Of a DNA stretch of 64,000 nucleotides, positions 17,840 through 26,378 are shown piece after piece; positions within the stretch are counted from its first letter, which is position 1, and each line of letters opens with the position of its first letter. The notes beneath the pieces are model-generated. The model was not told where the DNA came from and did no database searches. It saw nothing but the letters and a program-made list of their open reading frames with translations. Source of the DNA: Terriglobus aquaticus (lineage in GTDB: Bacteria; Acidobacteriota; Terriglobia; Terriglobales; Acidobacteriaceae); the NCBI RefSeq assembly GCF_025685415.1, contig NZ_JAGSYB010000001.1, positions 3,844,001-3,908,000 of the forward strand, read 5' to 3'. The translations under genes were made by a program, and so were the position numbers.

Positions 17840-18844
17840 ATGGCAAGCATCCGCACGGTAGGTCTCACTCTTTCCAAGCGCATCGTCGCCGGCCTCGTGG
17901 ACGAAGCGGGCGTCGCAGGCAAGCTGCGCGGCTACCCCGCCGACGAGGAGTACGACGACGCCCTGGTCGAAATGCCGCGCGAACACCTGCTCGAAGCCAT
18001 GTGCGAGCAGATCATCGCAGTCGTCAACGGCGCGCCCGCGGAGGGCGCCGTCAGCGAAGGCATCGGCTTGGTTCACGATCAGGGCTCGCGCGACAACGGC
18101 CCAGCCAGCATCGATGCCGTCGGCGTAGCCTTGCCGGGCATCGTCCGCAACGGCGTTGTCGAAGACGCGCCCAACGTCCCGCAGCTCAAAGGCGTGCGCA
18201 TTGCCGCGGAACTCGGCCAGATGTTGCGCGACCACGGCGTCGACGCTCCCATCACCGCGCTCAATGACGCAGACGCCGTCGCCGCCGGCCTCGCCGCCAC
18301 CCAGGGCAAGCTGCAGCAACTCATCCGCGTCTGGACCGTCGGCACCGGCATCGGTTTCGGCCGCTACCCCATGATCGACGGCATCGGCGAAGGCGGTCAC
18401 ACCGTCGTCACCCTCGACGAGCGCGAGAGCTACTGCGGCTGCGGCGGCAAGGGCCACATCGAAGGCATCATGGGCCACCGCGCCATGCGCCTGCGCTTCC
18501 TCGACATGGAACCCGAGGACGTCTTCGCCGCCGCCGAAAACGGCGACAAGCGCTGCCTCGAGTTCAAGCGCCTGTGGCACCGCGCCCTGGCCGCCGGCAC
18601 CGCCACCAGCATCCACATGACCGGCGCCGGCAAGTTCTACGTCACCGGCTACAACGTCCGCTTCCTCGATTTGCCGCTCTTGCACCACTACATCGAGCAG
18701 ATGGTCCGCATGAGCCCACTGCAGGGCTTCAGCGTCGAGATCCGCCCCGAAGACGTCCGCACCGAAGTCGTCGGCGCCGCCGTTATCGCCCGCCAGGCAG
18801 CCCTGGCCAGCACCGAATCCCTCGCCGAAGCTGCCCGCGCCTGA
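17840..18844 (+). CDS. ROK-family sugar kinase-like protein with degenerate N-terminal motif
   Basis: This 334-residue protein has the ROK (repressor, ORF, kinase) architecture of glucokinase-like enzymes. The C-terminal half is well preserved: the zinc-binding YCGCGGKGHIEG loop, the glycine loop VWTVGTGIGFG, and LNDADAVAAG holding the catalytic-type Asp. The first phosphate loop, normally DxGGTK, is instead TVGLTLSKR, without its Asp and Gly-Gly. It may therefore phosphorylate poorly, or bind sugar as a sensor. No DNA-binding domain precedes it. The ATG at 17840 is taken because homologous sequence starts there; the reading frame upstream is not ROK-like. It precedes rnc by 84 bases. Confidence 0.82.
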   Translation: MASIRTVGLTLSKRIVAGLVDEAGVAGKLRGYPADEEYDDALVEMPREHLLEAMCEQIIAVVNGAPAEGAVSEGIGLVHDQGSRDNGPASIDAVGVALPGIVRNGVVEDAPNVPQLKGVRIAAELGQMLRDHGVDAPITALNDADAVAAGLAATQGKLQQLIRVWTVGTGIGFGRYPMIDGIGEGGHTVVTLDERESYCGCGGKGHIEGIMGHRAMRLRFLDMEPEDVFAAAENGDKRCLEFKRLWHRALAAGTATSIHMTGAGKFYVTGYNVRFLDLPLLHHYIEQMVRMSPLQGFSVEIRPEDVRTEVVGAAVIARQAALASTESLAEAARA

Positions 18845-18927
18845 TCCCATCTCGCGCGGCAGCAGAGATCCGGGCGCACCAACTCCGGCAATCTTCGCCC
18901 CGCGCGTGACTGGCTACACTGAACACC

Positions 18928-19803
18928 ATGGCGAAGCGCAAAGCGGACAAACCTGGCGTGCCGACCGACTCTGGCGTGCCAGCCAAAGGCGCTGACCGCC
19001 GTGCGCCCGCTCCTTCGAGTCCGGTCCCAACCCCGCTCGAGGATCGCCTGCAGTACCACTTCCGCGACAAAGCCCTGCTCGAACTCGCTCTCACCCACCG
19101 CTCCGTCGCAGAAGAGCAGGGTCGCAACGAAACCGACGCCGACAACGAACAGCTTGAGTTCCTCGGCGATTCCATCCTCGACCTCCACGTCACCGAGCTC
19201 CTACTGGAGCGCTTCGGCCATCGCCGCGAAGGCGACCTCACGCGCATGCGCGCCATGCTGGTCAGCCGCGAAGCCCTCAGCCAGGTCGGCGTGCGCCTCC
19301 AACTCGGCGAGGCCCTCCGTCTCGGCGCGGACCTGGAAGCCACCGGCGGTCGCCAGAAGACCAGCCTCCTCGCCAACGCCGTAGAAGCCGTGCTCGCCGC
19401 GATCTACCGCGACGCCGCGCCCGACGGCCACCTCGCCGTTGCCCCGCTCATCCGCCGCGAAATCTTCGAGCCGCACCTGCCCGACCTGCTTCGCATCGCC
19501 GAAGACGGTGCTAACTTCGGCATCATGGGCGATTGGAAGTCCGCCCTGCAGGAGCTGCTGCAAGCCCGCGGCGTTGGCGTTCCCACCTACCGCAACGCCG
19601 CGGAACTCGGCGAGACCCAGGCCGACCGCCGCTTTGTCGAAGAGGTTCTCCTCGGTGAGCAGGTCCTCGGTCGCGGCGAAGCCCGCAACCGCAAAGCCGC
19701 CCAGAAAGCCGCCGCTGCCGAAGCCTTCCGCCTCTTGCAGGCTGAGCCCCTCACCCTGGCCGCTGCAGCGGACTCCGCCACCGGCAGGGAACAGGCGCAA
19801 TGA
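18928..19803 (+). CDS. rnc: Ribonuclease III
   Basis: A double-strand-specific endoribonuclease that processes rRNA precursors and structured mRNAs. The signature NEQLEFLGDSILDL (73-86) holds the catalytic Glu77 and Asp81, with the second acidic pair in NAVEAVLAAIY. A double-stranded RNA-binding domain follows at about 210-272 (DWKSALQELLQARG... RNRKAAQKAAAAEAFRLL). There is a disordered N-terminal extension of about 35 residues and an Ala-rich tail, so at 291 residues it is longer than the usual 225-250. A TACACT at 18915-18920 could be its -10. The stop overlaps the signal peptidase start (ATGA), as in the known rnc/lep gene linkage. Confidence 0.95.
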   Translation: MAKRKADKPGVPTDSGVPAKGADRRAPAPSSPVPTPLEDRLQYHFRDKALLELALTHRSVAEEQGRNETDADNEQLEFLGDSILDLHVTELLLERFGHRREGDLTRMRAMLVSREALSQVGVRLQLGEALRLGADLEATGGRQKTSLLANAVEAVLAAIYRDAAPDGHLAVAPLIRREIFEPHLPDLLRIAEDGANFGIMGDWKSALQELLQARGVGVPTYRNAAELGETQADRRFVEEVLLGEQVLGRGEARNRKAAQKAAAAEAFRLLQAEPLTLAAAADSATGREQAQ

Positions 19804-20645
19804 CGCCCGGAACACCCCGGCCGGAACATTCCGGCACCGGCCTGCCGCAGGCTCCGCGCGCGCCGCACAAGCCCTTCGCCGGGTCGCCACAGCCGCTCAC
19901 CTTCCGCGCAGCCGACCTGCCACCGCACCCGCCTGCACCGCCACCGCCGCCGGTCCACCAGCGCCGTCGAGGCACCCTGCTCGCCACCGCATTTGGCACG
20001 GTCGCCGCCTCGCTTGCCCGCCTCACCGCCGTGGCCCTGTTCGTAATCACGTTCCTGGTGCAGCCCACGCAGATTCCCAGCAGCAGCATGGAGCAAACCC
20101 TGCTGGTCGGCGACTTGGTCCTGGTCAATAAGCAGGTCTTCGCCCCCGCTGGCCACTGGCGTTGGTTGCTGCCATACCGCCAGCCCCGCGTCGGCTCGCT
20201 GGTCGTCTTCCACTACCCGGTCGACCCCGACCAGCTTGTTGTCAAGCGCGTCGTCGCCGTCGCGGGCGACCGCATCCACCTGCGCGACAACACCCTGTAT
20301 CGCAACGGCGAGCCACAGGCCGAGCCCTACGCGCAGTACACCCCCGCCGGCCGCTCACCCTTCCGCGACCGTTTCCCCAATTTGCAAGAAGCCGACCCCT
20401 CCGCCGAGGCCCCGTGGTGGATCGAGCTCCGCAGCCGCATACGCGACGGCGAACTCCCCGTCCCCGACCGAAGCTACTTCGTAATGGGCGACAACCGCAA
20501 CGACAGCCTCGACAGCCGCTACTGGGGCTTTGTCCACCCGGCCGCCATCGTCGGCGAACCCCTGCTCACCTACCTCTCCATCGACCACCAGCCCGGCCAG
20601 GCGCCGCATCTTCGCCGCGCCCGCCTGGGCCACATCGTCCGCTGA
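19800..20645 (+). CDS. lepB: Signal peptidase I (first of two)
   Basis: A membrane-bound serine protease that removes signal peptides from exported proteins. After a Pro-rich cytoplasmic N-terminus of about 60 residues there is one transmembrane helix (about 63-87). Then come QIPSSSMEQTL with nucleophile Ser96, VVKRVVAVAGD with the general-base Lys149, and the family box VMGDNRNDSLDSRYWG. Length is 281. It overlaps rnc by 4 bases and is followed 60 bases later by a second, diverged copy. It differs from the second in having a longer Pro-rich lead and an extra WWIELRSRIRDGELPVPDRSYF segment. Confidence 0.95.
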   Translation: MTPGTPRPEHSGTGLPQAPRAPHKPFAGSPQPLTFRAADLPPHPPAPPPPPVHQRRRGTLLATAFGTVAASLARLTAVALFVITFLVQPTQIPSSSMEQTLLVGDLVLVNKQVFAPAGHWRWLLPYRQPRVGSLVVFHYPVDPDQLVVKRVVAVAGDRIHLRDNTLYRNGEPQAEPYAQYTPAGRSPFRDRFPNLQEADPSAEAPWWIELRSRIRDGELPVPDRSYFVMGDNRNDSLDSRYWGFVHPAAIVGEPLLTYLSIDHQPGQAPHLRRARLGHIVR

Positions 20646-20704
20646 ATCAGTAAGCCTGCGCCCCGCGCAGGTACACTGCTTGCAGCAGAGGAGACGCATC
20701 CGCC

Positions 20705-21523
20705 GTGGCCACAGAACTTCAACCCGAACCCCCGGTCGTCGCCACAGGTCCTGCCGCGCCCGCCGTCGTGGAAGAGCGTCGCGAAACCCTGCCCGAATCG
20801 CTGGCAGGAACCGCCTACGTCTTCGTCATCGGCCTCTTCCTCATGACGTTCCTGTTCCAGAACTACGCCATCCCGTCCGGCTCCATGGAGAAGACGCTGC
20901 TCATCGGCGATCACGTGGTGGTCGACCGCTCCACCATCTCGCCGCAGCCGTTCCCCGTTGGCATCATGCACTACCGCGCCGTCCAGCGCGGCGACATCAT
21001 TGTCTTCGTCAAGCCCAACCCGGAATCCCCAGACCTCGTGCTCGTCAAGCGTGCGATTGGCCTGCCCGGTGATCGCATTCATCTAGACCACGGCGTTCTA
21101 TACCGCAACGGCCAGCGCGTCGACGAGCCTTTCATCAGCATGCCGAAAGACGACGGCGATTTCAGTTCCTCATACGATCCGTACCGCGACGATTTTCCGC
21201 GGAATCCCGGTCGGCCGCCTGCAACTGAGCTCTGGACCGTCGATCTCCCGAATCACGTCCAGGGCGGCGATCTTGTCGTGCCCGATCACGTCGTCTTCGC
21301 CATGGGTGACAACCGCATCGGTTCGCTCGACTCGCGCTTCTGGGGCTTTGTTCCGGACAACAACATCATGGGCCGCCCCATGTTCGTCTACTGGTCCTTT
21401 GTCACCCCGGCCGACCAGAACGACAAGACGGGTGCCAGCTCCACTGCCGCCTGGGTCAGCCACGTCATCACCCACTTCTTCTCTGACACCCGCTGGTCGC
21501 GCACCGGCCACATCACCCGATAG
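20705..21523 (+). CDS. lepB: Signal peptidase I (second of two)
   Basis: A second type I signal peptidase, 272 residues, with a GTG start at 20705 preceded by AGAGGAG. A single transmembrane helix (about 35-53) is followed by AIPSGSMEKTLLIGD with nucleophile Ser60, LVKRAIGLPGD with Lys114, and the conserved VFAMGDNRIGSLDSRFWGFV box. All catalytic residues are intact in both copies, so neither is a decayed duplicate. A TACACT shortly upstream may allow separate transcription. Two peptidases may divide a large export load, given the many secreted proteins here; that is inference. Confidence 0.95.
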   Translation: MATELQPEPPVVATGPAAPAVVEERRETLPESLAGTAYVFVIGLFLMTFLFQNYAIPSGSMEKTLLIGDHVVVDRSTISPQPFPVGIMHYRAVQRGDIIVFVKPNPESPDLVLVKRAIGLPGDRIHLDHGVLYRNGQRVDEPFISMPKDDGDFSSSYDPYRDDFPRNPGRPPATELWTVDLPNHVQGGDLVVPDHVVFAMGDNRIGSLDSRFWGFVPDNNIMGRPMFVYWSFVTPADQNDKTGASSTAAWVSHVITHFFSDTRWSRTGHITR

Positions 21524-21582
21524 CACGGTCGCTTATTGTTGCGGAAAGCGCACATCGTGCAGCGACCGCCGCTACTGGATCC

Positions 21583-23433
21583 ATGACGAGCCACGACAAC
21601 AACACATCTGAGCCGATCGAGGGCAGCGACGCCGCCCTCGACGCCCAGCCCGTCCTCAGTCACCGCACGCTCCATCGCATCGGCTGGGCGGTCGTCGTCG
21701 TGCTGCTTCTCGTCCTGCTCACGGTCCTTCCGCCGCTGCTCAACGTCAATAGGTACCAGCACCGCGTCGCGCAGGCCATCAGCGCCAGCATCGGTCGCCC
21801 GGTTCACTTCGACAACATCCACCTGCACGTGCTCCCGCTACCCGGGCTGACTATCCAGAATTTTGTCGTTGAAGAAGACCCCGCCTTCGGCTACGAACCC
21901 GCCCTCCGCGCCAACACGGTCGAGGCCCGCCTCCGCCTCTCCTCGCTCTGGCGTCGCCGGGTCGAGGTCTCCCACATCAAGCTGCTCGCGCCCAGCATCA
22001 ATCTCGTCCGCCGCTCCGACGGCCGTTGGAATCTGCAGGGCGTCGTCACCCAGGCCGGCTATCTGCAAAACGCGCCCACCTCGCAGGGCAGGGCAGGCGC
22101 CGCTCCGCGCTTCCCCTACATCGAGGCCACCGAGGCCCGCATCAACGTCAAGGCCAGCGACACCAAGCTGCCCTGGTCGCTGCTCGACGCCAAGCTAGCC
22201 CTTTGGCTTCCCGACGAAAACGAATGGCGCGTCCGCCTCCGTGGCCGTCCGCTCCGCACCGATACCGACGTCAGCGACGTCGGCGAACTCGAACTCGAAG
22301 GCTCACTCGGCCGCGGCGACGCCGGCGTTCTCAACCAGCCGCTCGCCATCTCGGCGCGCTGGTCGTCCACTCCGTTGGGCGAGGCGGCTAAACTCGTCGT
22401 TGGCCGCGATACCGGCTTCCGTGGCGCCGCATCCGCCGAGCTCGAGGTGCGCGGCACCCCCGCTCACATGCAGCTCTCCTCTGACCTGCATCTCCACAAC
22501 CTGCGCCGCGCCGAGTTCGTCCCGCGCCTGCCCATGAGCCTCGACGCGCATTGCCAGGCCGACGCCCAGGGCATCGTCCGAGCACTCGGCAACATCCGCT
22601 GCGCCATCCCCACCACCTCTGAAACCGCCGGTCTCTTCCAGGGCGTCTTCCGCTCCCACGACAACGCGCAGCCAACCGCCGCGCCCGGCGTCGTCTTCCT
22701 CCAGGGCAGCATCCCCGACCTGCTCACTCTGTCGAACGCCACCGCCACGGTCGACCTCAAGGAAGCAAGCCCCAGCTACTTCCTAGACTGGTCGCGCGTC
22801 CTCTCCAGCCGCATCCCGGAATCCGCCAGCGCCACCGGCACGGTGAACCTCCACGCAGACCTCAACGGTCCGCCACAGTCGTGGACCTTGCAAGTGGACT
22901 GCCGCTGCCTTCTATCGCCGGCGTACCGCACCGCACCCGCCGGAGCACCGACACCGTCTGCCACGGACGCGCAGACCGCATCCGCCCCCGCCGACCCAAC
23001 CACACCGGAACCGGGCAGGGCCGCAGGCACAACCGGCCAGCCCTGGATCATCCATCTGGCTCGAACGCCCGTACCGACCGGCCCGGAAAGCACGGCCGAA
23101 GGCTCGGAATCCCTCACCATCACCGCCGGCTTAGCGGTGTCTCCCGCGCCAACCGCTCAGACTGGCATTGCCGCCGACCGCGTAGACCCCGCAACCGAAG
23201 TGCGCGGACAGATCAGCCGACAAGCGATCACCATGCAGTACCCCTCGCGCTCCCTCGCGCAATACGCCAGCAGCCTCGTACCTCCCTTGGGCGACAACCT
23301 CCCGACACCGGCAGACAGCACGTCCGCACAGTCACCCGTGCAGTCGGTGCGCCCCTGGGGTCAGGCCCAGACCTGGACCGCTACCGTCTCCACCACCGCG
23401 GAAACCAAATCCCGCAGACACAACCGCCGCTAG
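21583..23433 (+). CDS. AsmA-like inner-membrane-anchored envelope protein
   Basis: A 616-residue protein with one N-terminal transmembrane helix (about 31-52, WAVVVVLLLVLLTVLPPLL) followed by the AsmA-type start LNVNRYQHRVAQAISASIGRPVHFDNIHLHVLPLPG. Repetitive beta-rich periplasmic sequence continues to about residue 440. AsmA-like proteins are implicated in phospholipid transport and outer-membrane assembly. The last 170 residues are Pro/Thr/Ala-rich, ending in a basic RRHNRR, and look like an unstructured tail. The DNA there contains a palindrome (23121-23139) of the same form as those inside lhr. It lacks the C-terminal AsmA signature domain of longer relatives. Confidence 0.82.
   Translation: MTSHDNNTSEPIEGSDAALDAQPVLSHRTLHRIGWAVVVVLLLVLLTVLPPLLNVNRYQHRVAQAISASIGRPVHFDNIHLHVLPLPGLTIQNFVVEEDPAFGYEPALRANTVEARLRLSSLWRRRVEVSHIKLLAPSINLVRRSDGRWNLQGVVTQAGYLQNAPTSQGRAGAAPRFPYIEATEARINVKASDTKLPWSLLDAKLALWLPDENEWRVRLRGRPLRTDTDVSDVGELELEGSLGRGDAGVLNQPLAISARWSSTPLGEAAKLVVGRDTGFRGAASAELEVRGTPAHMQLSSDLHLHNLRRAEFVPRLPMSLDAHCQADAQGIVRALGNIRCAIPTTSETAGLFQGVFRSHDNAQPTAAPGVVFLQGSIPDLLTLSNATATVDLKEASPSYFLDWSRVLSSRIPESASATGTVNLHADLNGPPQSWTLQVDCRCLLSPAYRTAPAGAPTPSATDAQTASAPADPTTPEPGRAAGTTGQPWIIHLARTPVPTGPESTAEGSESLTITAGLAVSPAPTAQTGIAADRVDPATEVRGQISRQAITMQYPSRSLAQYASSLVPPLGDNLPTPADSTSAQSPVQSVRPWGQAQTWTATVSTTAETKSRRHNRR
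23121..23139. repeat. REP-like palindrome inside the AsmA-like gene
   Basis: CACCGC-CGGCTTA-GCGGTG: a 6-bp stem with loop CGGCTTA, closely matching ACCGC-GGCTTTA-GCGGT in lhr at 5035-5051. It is read in frame in the low-complexity tail of the protein. Confidence 0.5.
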
Positions 23434-23514
23434 CACCGTTCGCTCTTCGTAGGTCGGCCAAACGCAGCAAAGGGAAAGACAGCCCGTCTCCCCCCTTCGC
23501 ACTCCATCGCGGTC

Positions 23515-24012
23515 TTACTGCACGGAGCAGTTCTGGTTCTTCGCGATGCTCGCTCCGCTCGTCTTAGCATCCGACTCCGACACATACTTGCCCGTCTTGG
23601 TCCGGCCGTAGTTCGGATCGGCGGCACAGTAGTACCGGTTCGTCTTGGCGTCCACCCACACCAGGCCGGGCCCGGCGCCGGGAGCCTGAGGCCGCGTCGT
23701 CCCACCGTTCGGCAGAGCTGCCGGAGTTGGCCGCGCCGGCCTCTTCGGTGCCTTCTGCGTCATGCCATCCATGTTCGCCTGGTCTGCCCCCGGAGCCGCG
23801 TTTAGCGTCCCCGCGGGCGCTTTGTCCGCGCCGCCGTCCGTCGGGAACCACGTCTTCACGCCGCCATTTGCTTTGCACGCCTGCTTCCGCGTCGCCGCCT
23901 GCGAATACGTGCCGTCCTTACACAGCGCGGTCGAACCCTGCGGCGCCTGCGCCTGCGTCCCTGCCGTCAACGCCACCGCTGCCGCAATCCCTAACCAGAT
24001 CCCAGTCCTCAT
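23515..24012 (-). CDS. Secreted DUF3761-like protein
   Basis: A 165-residue exported protein. The signal peptide MRTGIWLGIAAAVALTAGTQA is followed by a Cys-containing domain, CKDGTYSQAATRKQACKANGGVKTW, matching the DUF3761 pattern as I remember it. Then come a Pro/Ala/Gly-rich linker and a second small domain, LVWVDAKTNRYYCAADPNYGRTKTGKYVSESDA, ending CSVQ. The second domain, with YYC and GRTKTGKYVSE, resembles short secreted domains found repeatedly in acidobacteria. The ATG at 24012 follows AGGGGA; the frame is open upstream but not protein-like. The function is unknown. Confidence 0.75.
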   Translation of the reverse strand: MRTGIWLGIAAAVALTAGTQAQAPQGSTALCKDGTYSQAATRKQACKANGGVKTWFPTDGGADKAPAGTLNAAPGADQANMDGMTQKAPKRPARPTPAALPNGGTTRPQAPGAGPGLVWVDAKTNRYYCAADPNYGRTKTGKYVSESDAKTSGASIAKNQNCSVQ

Positions 24013-24203
24013 TCGCCGTCCCCTGACCATGTGAAGTTCGAGCCACACGCCAAAAGATGCGGCCTCAACCTCACCGGGATAGCCGCCGCTGAGACGCCGT
24101 TTCGGCCCATAACAATCGTTTGATCGAAACACCATCCCGTTGCGGAACATGTCAGCGCAGCCGCGCTGCGTTCGTTCGCCATACTTCGAGTGCAGAGACC
24201 CAA

Positions 24204-26378
24204 TCAACGACTCTCCCGCGTCACCTCGATCGAACGGTGGTGCGTCTGCCCATGCTGCTCCGGCGCGGTCCCGTCATTCACCCAGACCTCTTCGGGCGCT
24301 GCCTCAAACGGCACCCGCACCGTGGCCCGCCCGTGCGCCGGCACCCGCAGCGGCAGCTGGTTCTGCAGCCCGGCAGATCGCACCGTTACCGGCACCTCCA
24401 CGGCAGCATCGCCGTTGTTCTGCACCTCCACGGCCACCAGCCACGATCCGTCCGGCAGGCCGGCGGTGTTGCGGCTGGCCGCGGTCGGCGAGCTCCTGCG
24501 CGGATCATCTGCCTCCGCCTGAGGCTCCGCTCCCAGCGCCCCCAGCCGTGGCCCGCGCTTCACCGGCTCCGTCACGGTCGTGGCTCCGCGCTCAATCCGC
24601 CGCGGCGCCACCTGCACAATCTGCAAATCCGGCAGACCGCGATCCGCGCTGAACCAGTCTGAAAAAAACCAGCTCAGATCCTTGCCCGAACTCTGCTGTA
24701 CCGCCGCTTCAAACCGCCGCGTCAGCGCCCGTCCACCCTCCGCTTCGCCGCCCACGCCCGCATCCGCCGCGCTCCCGGGCAGCAGCACCGCCTGCAGCGC
24801 CTGCGCCAGCGGAGCGTCGCCCACCATACCCCGCAGCATCATCAGCGCAAACCCTGCCTTGTCGCGCGCACACACCGGGTCCACGCAGGTGCGCAGCGGT
24901 GCCGGATCCATGCCGCGCTCCGCCTCGGCGGTCTGCAGCGCGGGAGTCAGCCCCTGCAACTCCGCCAGCATGCGGTCGCGTCCGCCCGTCTGCTCCAGGT
25001 ACACGAGCCGCAGGAACTCCGGAACACCCTCCCGCATCCACGCCGGGGCGTCCACCGGCATCCGCGCCGCAGCCATCGGGTACACCAGCGACTCCGCCAG
25101 CGCTGCCGTGTCGCTCGCATGCGTCGGAGCGACCAGTAGATCGCCGTCCGCAAACGCCTGCGTCCCGGGCGAGGGAAGCGCCAGCACCGTCAGCACCGCG
25201 CCGCCAGACAGCGGCAGCCACTGCTTCAGCAGCGGCGCAACGCGTCCCGCGGCACTCGCGTAGCTGCTGCGCGCACCGGCCTCGCCGCCCACCAGCCGCA
25301 CCGGCGCAGCCGCCTCGGCTGCTCCCGCTGCATCGCCCTCCATCACAAACAACGACACGGGCCGTCCGTCCAGCCGGATGCCGTCCCATTTCGCCGTCAC
25401 GATCTCAGTCTGGTCAGGATCCCCCGCCGCCTCGGTACTCTGCGCGTCGCCGCTCTGTTCGCCGGCCTCGTGCGCACCGCTGTCTTGCGATGCGGCCGCA
25501 CTCTGCGTGCCTGCTCCGGCCGTATCCGTGCCATGCCGCGCAGGCATGAACGCATCGCGGCGCTGCAGGGCAGAGCGAAGCTCCGCCGGCTGATCCACAA
25601 ACCACGCCGTCATTGGGGACGCGCCGGTATGCTCCAGCGCCAACGACATCTGCACCGTTGCGCCCGCCGTGCGCTCGCGTTCCGCACGCACAGCCTTGGC
25701 AAACGCATCGCCATCCGCCAGGATCGCCGCCGGAGCGCTCACCGGGAGCCACAGCACGTTGCCGAATCCGCGCAAACCCACGAACTCCGGAGACACACCG
25801 TCCCAGTCCGCCTCGGCTGCCCGGTTCTCGGGCGCGCCGATCCGCAGCAGCCGTTCCGCGCTCTGCACGAGCGTGCCGCCGTAGTACAGGTCCAGGTTCA
25901 GCTCCGCACCGGGAGCCAGCGCCTTCGGCAGCGCCAGCACCAGCTCGTTCGCCACGCCGGTGTGGTCCGTGTCCGTCGTCACCCGATACTGCCGCACCGG
26001 CAGCGCCGTCCCACCTCCATCGCCGCCGGTCAGCCGCGCGCTCTGCCACAGCAGCGCCGAGCTCACCTGCAACGCCACGCGAGTCATCGGCGAAGCTCCA
26101 CCGTTCCGCACCCGCATCCGCGCCCGCGTCGTCACCGCCCCGGTGTCGGCGTTCAGGTGCATGTCCAGCGACAGGTTCTCGATCCGCAACGCCGTCCGCT
26201 CCGCGTTGCCCACCGGCGACTCGCCAGAACTCACCGCAGCAGCATCGTTCGCAGCAGCAGCTTGATGCGTCGGCGCCGCCGGCATCTGCGCTGCATCACC
26301 CGCCTGCGCACCGGCAACCGGCACCACCAGAACTGCGGCCAACCCTAAACGCGCAAACGATCTCTTGAAGCTCTTCAG
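24204..26378 (-). CDS. M1 aminopeptidase-like protein lacking the zinc motif
   Basis: A 724-residue exported protein with the layout of an M1 (gluzincin) peptidase: an N-terminal beta-sandwich (LRIENLSLDMHLNADTGAVT), a middle region, and a helical part ending in a C-terminal beta domain. At the place of HExxH...E only AESLVYPMAAA and PAWMREGVPEFLRL are found, so the zinc ligands are missing and it should be inactive. The start is unusual. The first ATG/GTG/TTG-type codon is TTG at 26342, which cuts a signal peptide in half. A CTG at 26378 gives KSFKRSFARLGLAAVLVVPVAGAQA, overlaps the rlmB stop as CTGA, and follows GAGGAAGGG. I use the CTG. Confidence 0.75.
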   Translation of the reverse strand: MKSFKRSFARLGLAAVLVVPVAGAQAGDAAQMPAAPTHQAAAANDAAAVSSGESPVGNAERTALRIENLSLDMHLNADTGAVTTRARMRVRNGGASPMTRVALQVSSALLWQSARLTGGDGGGTALPVRQYRVTTDTDHTGVANELVLALPKALAPGAELNLDLYYGGTLVQSAERLLRIGAPENRAAEADWDGVSPEFVGLRGFGNVLWLPVSAPAAILADGDAFAKAVRAERERTAGATVQMSLALEHTGASPMTAWFVDQPAELRSALQRRDAFMPARHGTDTAGAGTQSAAASQDSGAHEAGEQSGDAQSTEAAGDPDQTEIVTAKWDGIRLDGRPVSLFVMEGDAAGAAEAAAPVRLVGGEAGARSSYASAAGRVAPLLKQWLPLSGGAVLTVLALPSPGTQAFADGDLLVAPTHASDTAALAESLVYPMAAARMPVDAPAWMREGVPEFLRLVYLEQTGGRDRMLAELQGLTPALQTAEAERGMDPAPLRTCVDPVCARDKAGFALMMLRGMVGDAPLAQALQAVLLPGSAADAGVGGEAEGGRALTRRFEAAVQQSSGKDLSWFFSDWFSADRGLPDLQIVQVAPRRIERGATTVTEPVKRGPRLGALGAEPQAEADDPRRSSPTAASRNTAGLPDGSWLVAVEVQNNGDAAVEVPVTVRSAGLQNQLPLRVPAHGRATVRVPFEAAPEEVWVNDGTAPEQHGQTHHRSIEVTRESR

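Noticed and set aside
17690-18850. 386-residue open frame antisense to the ROK gene
   Set aside because: Shadow of a supported gene; the Asp/Ala/Gly composition is typical of the antisense of GC-rich genes.
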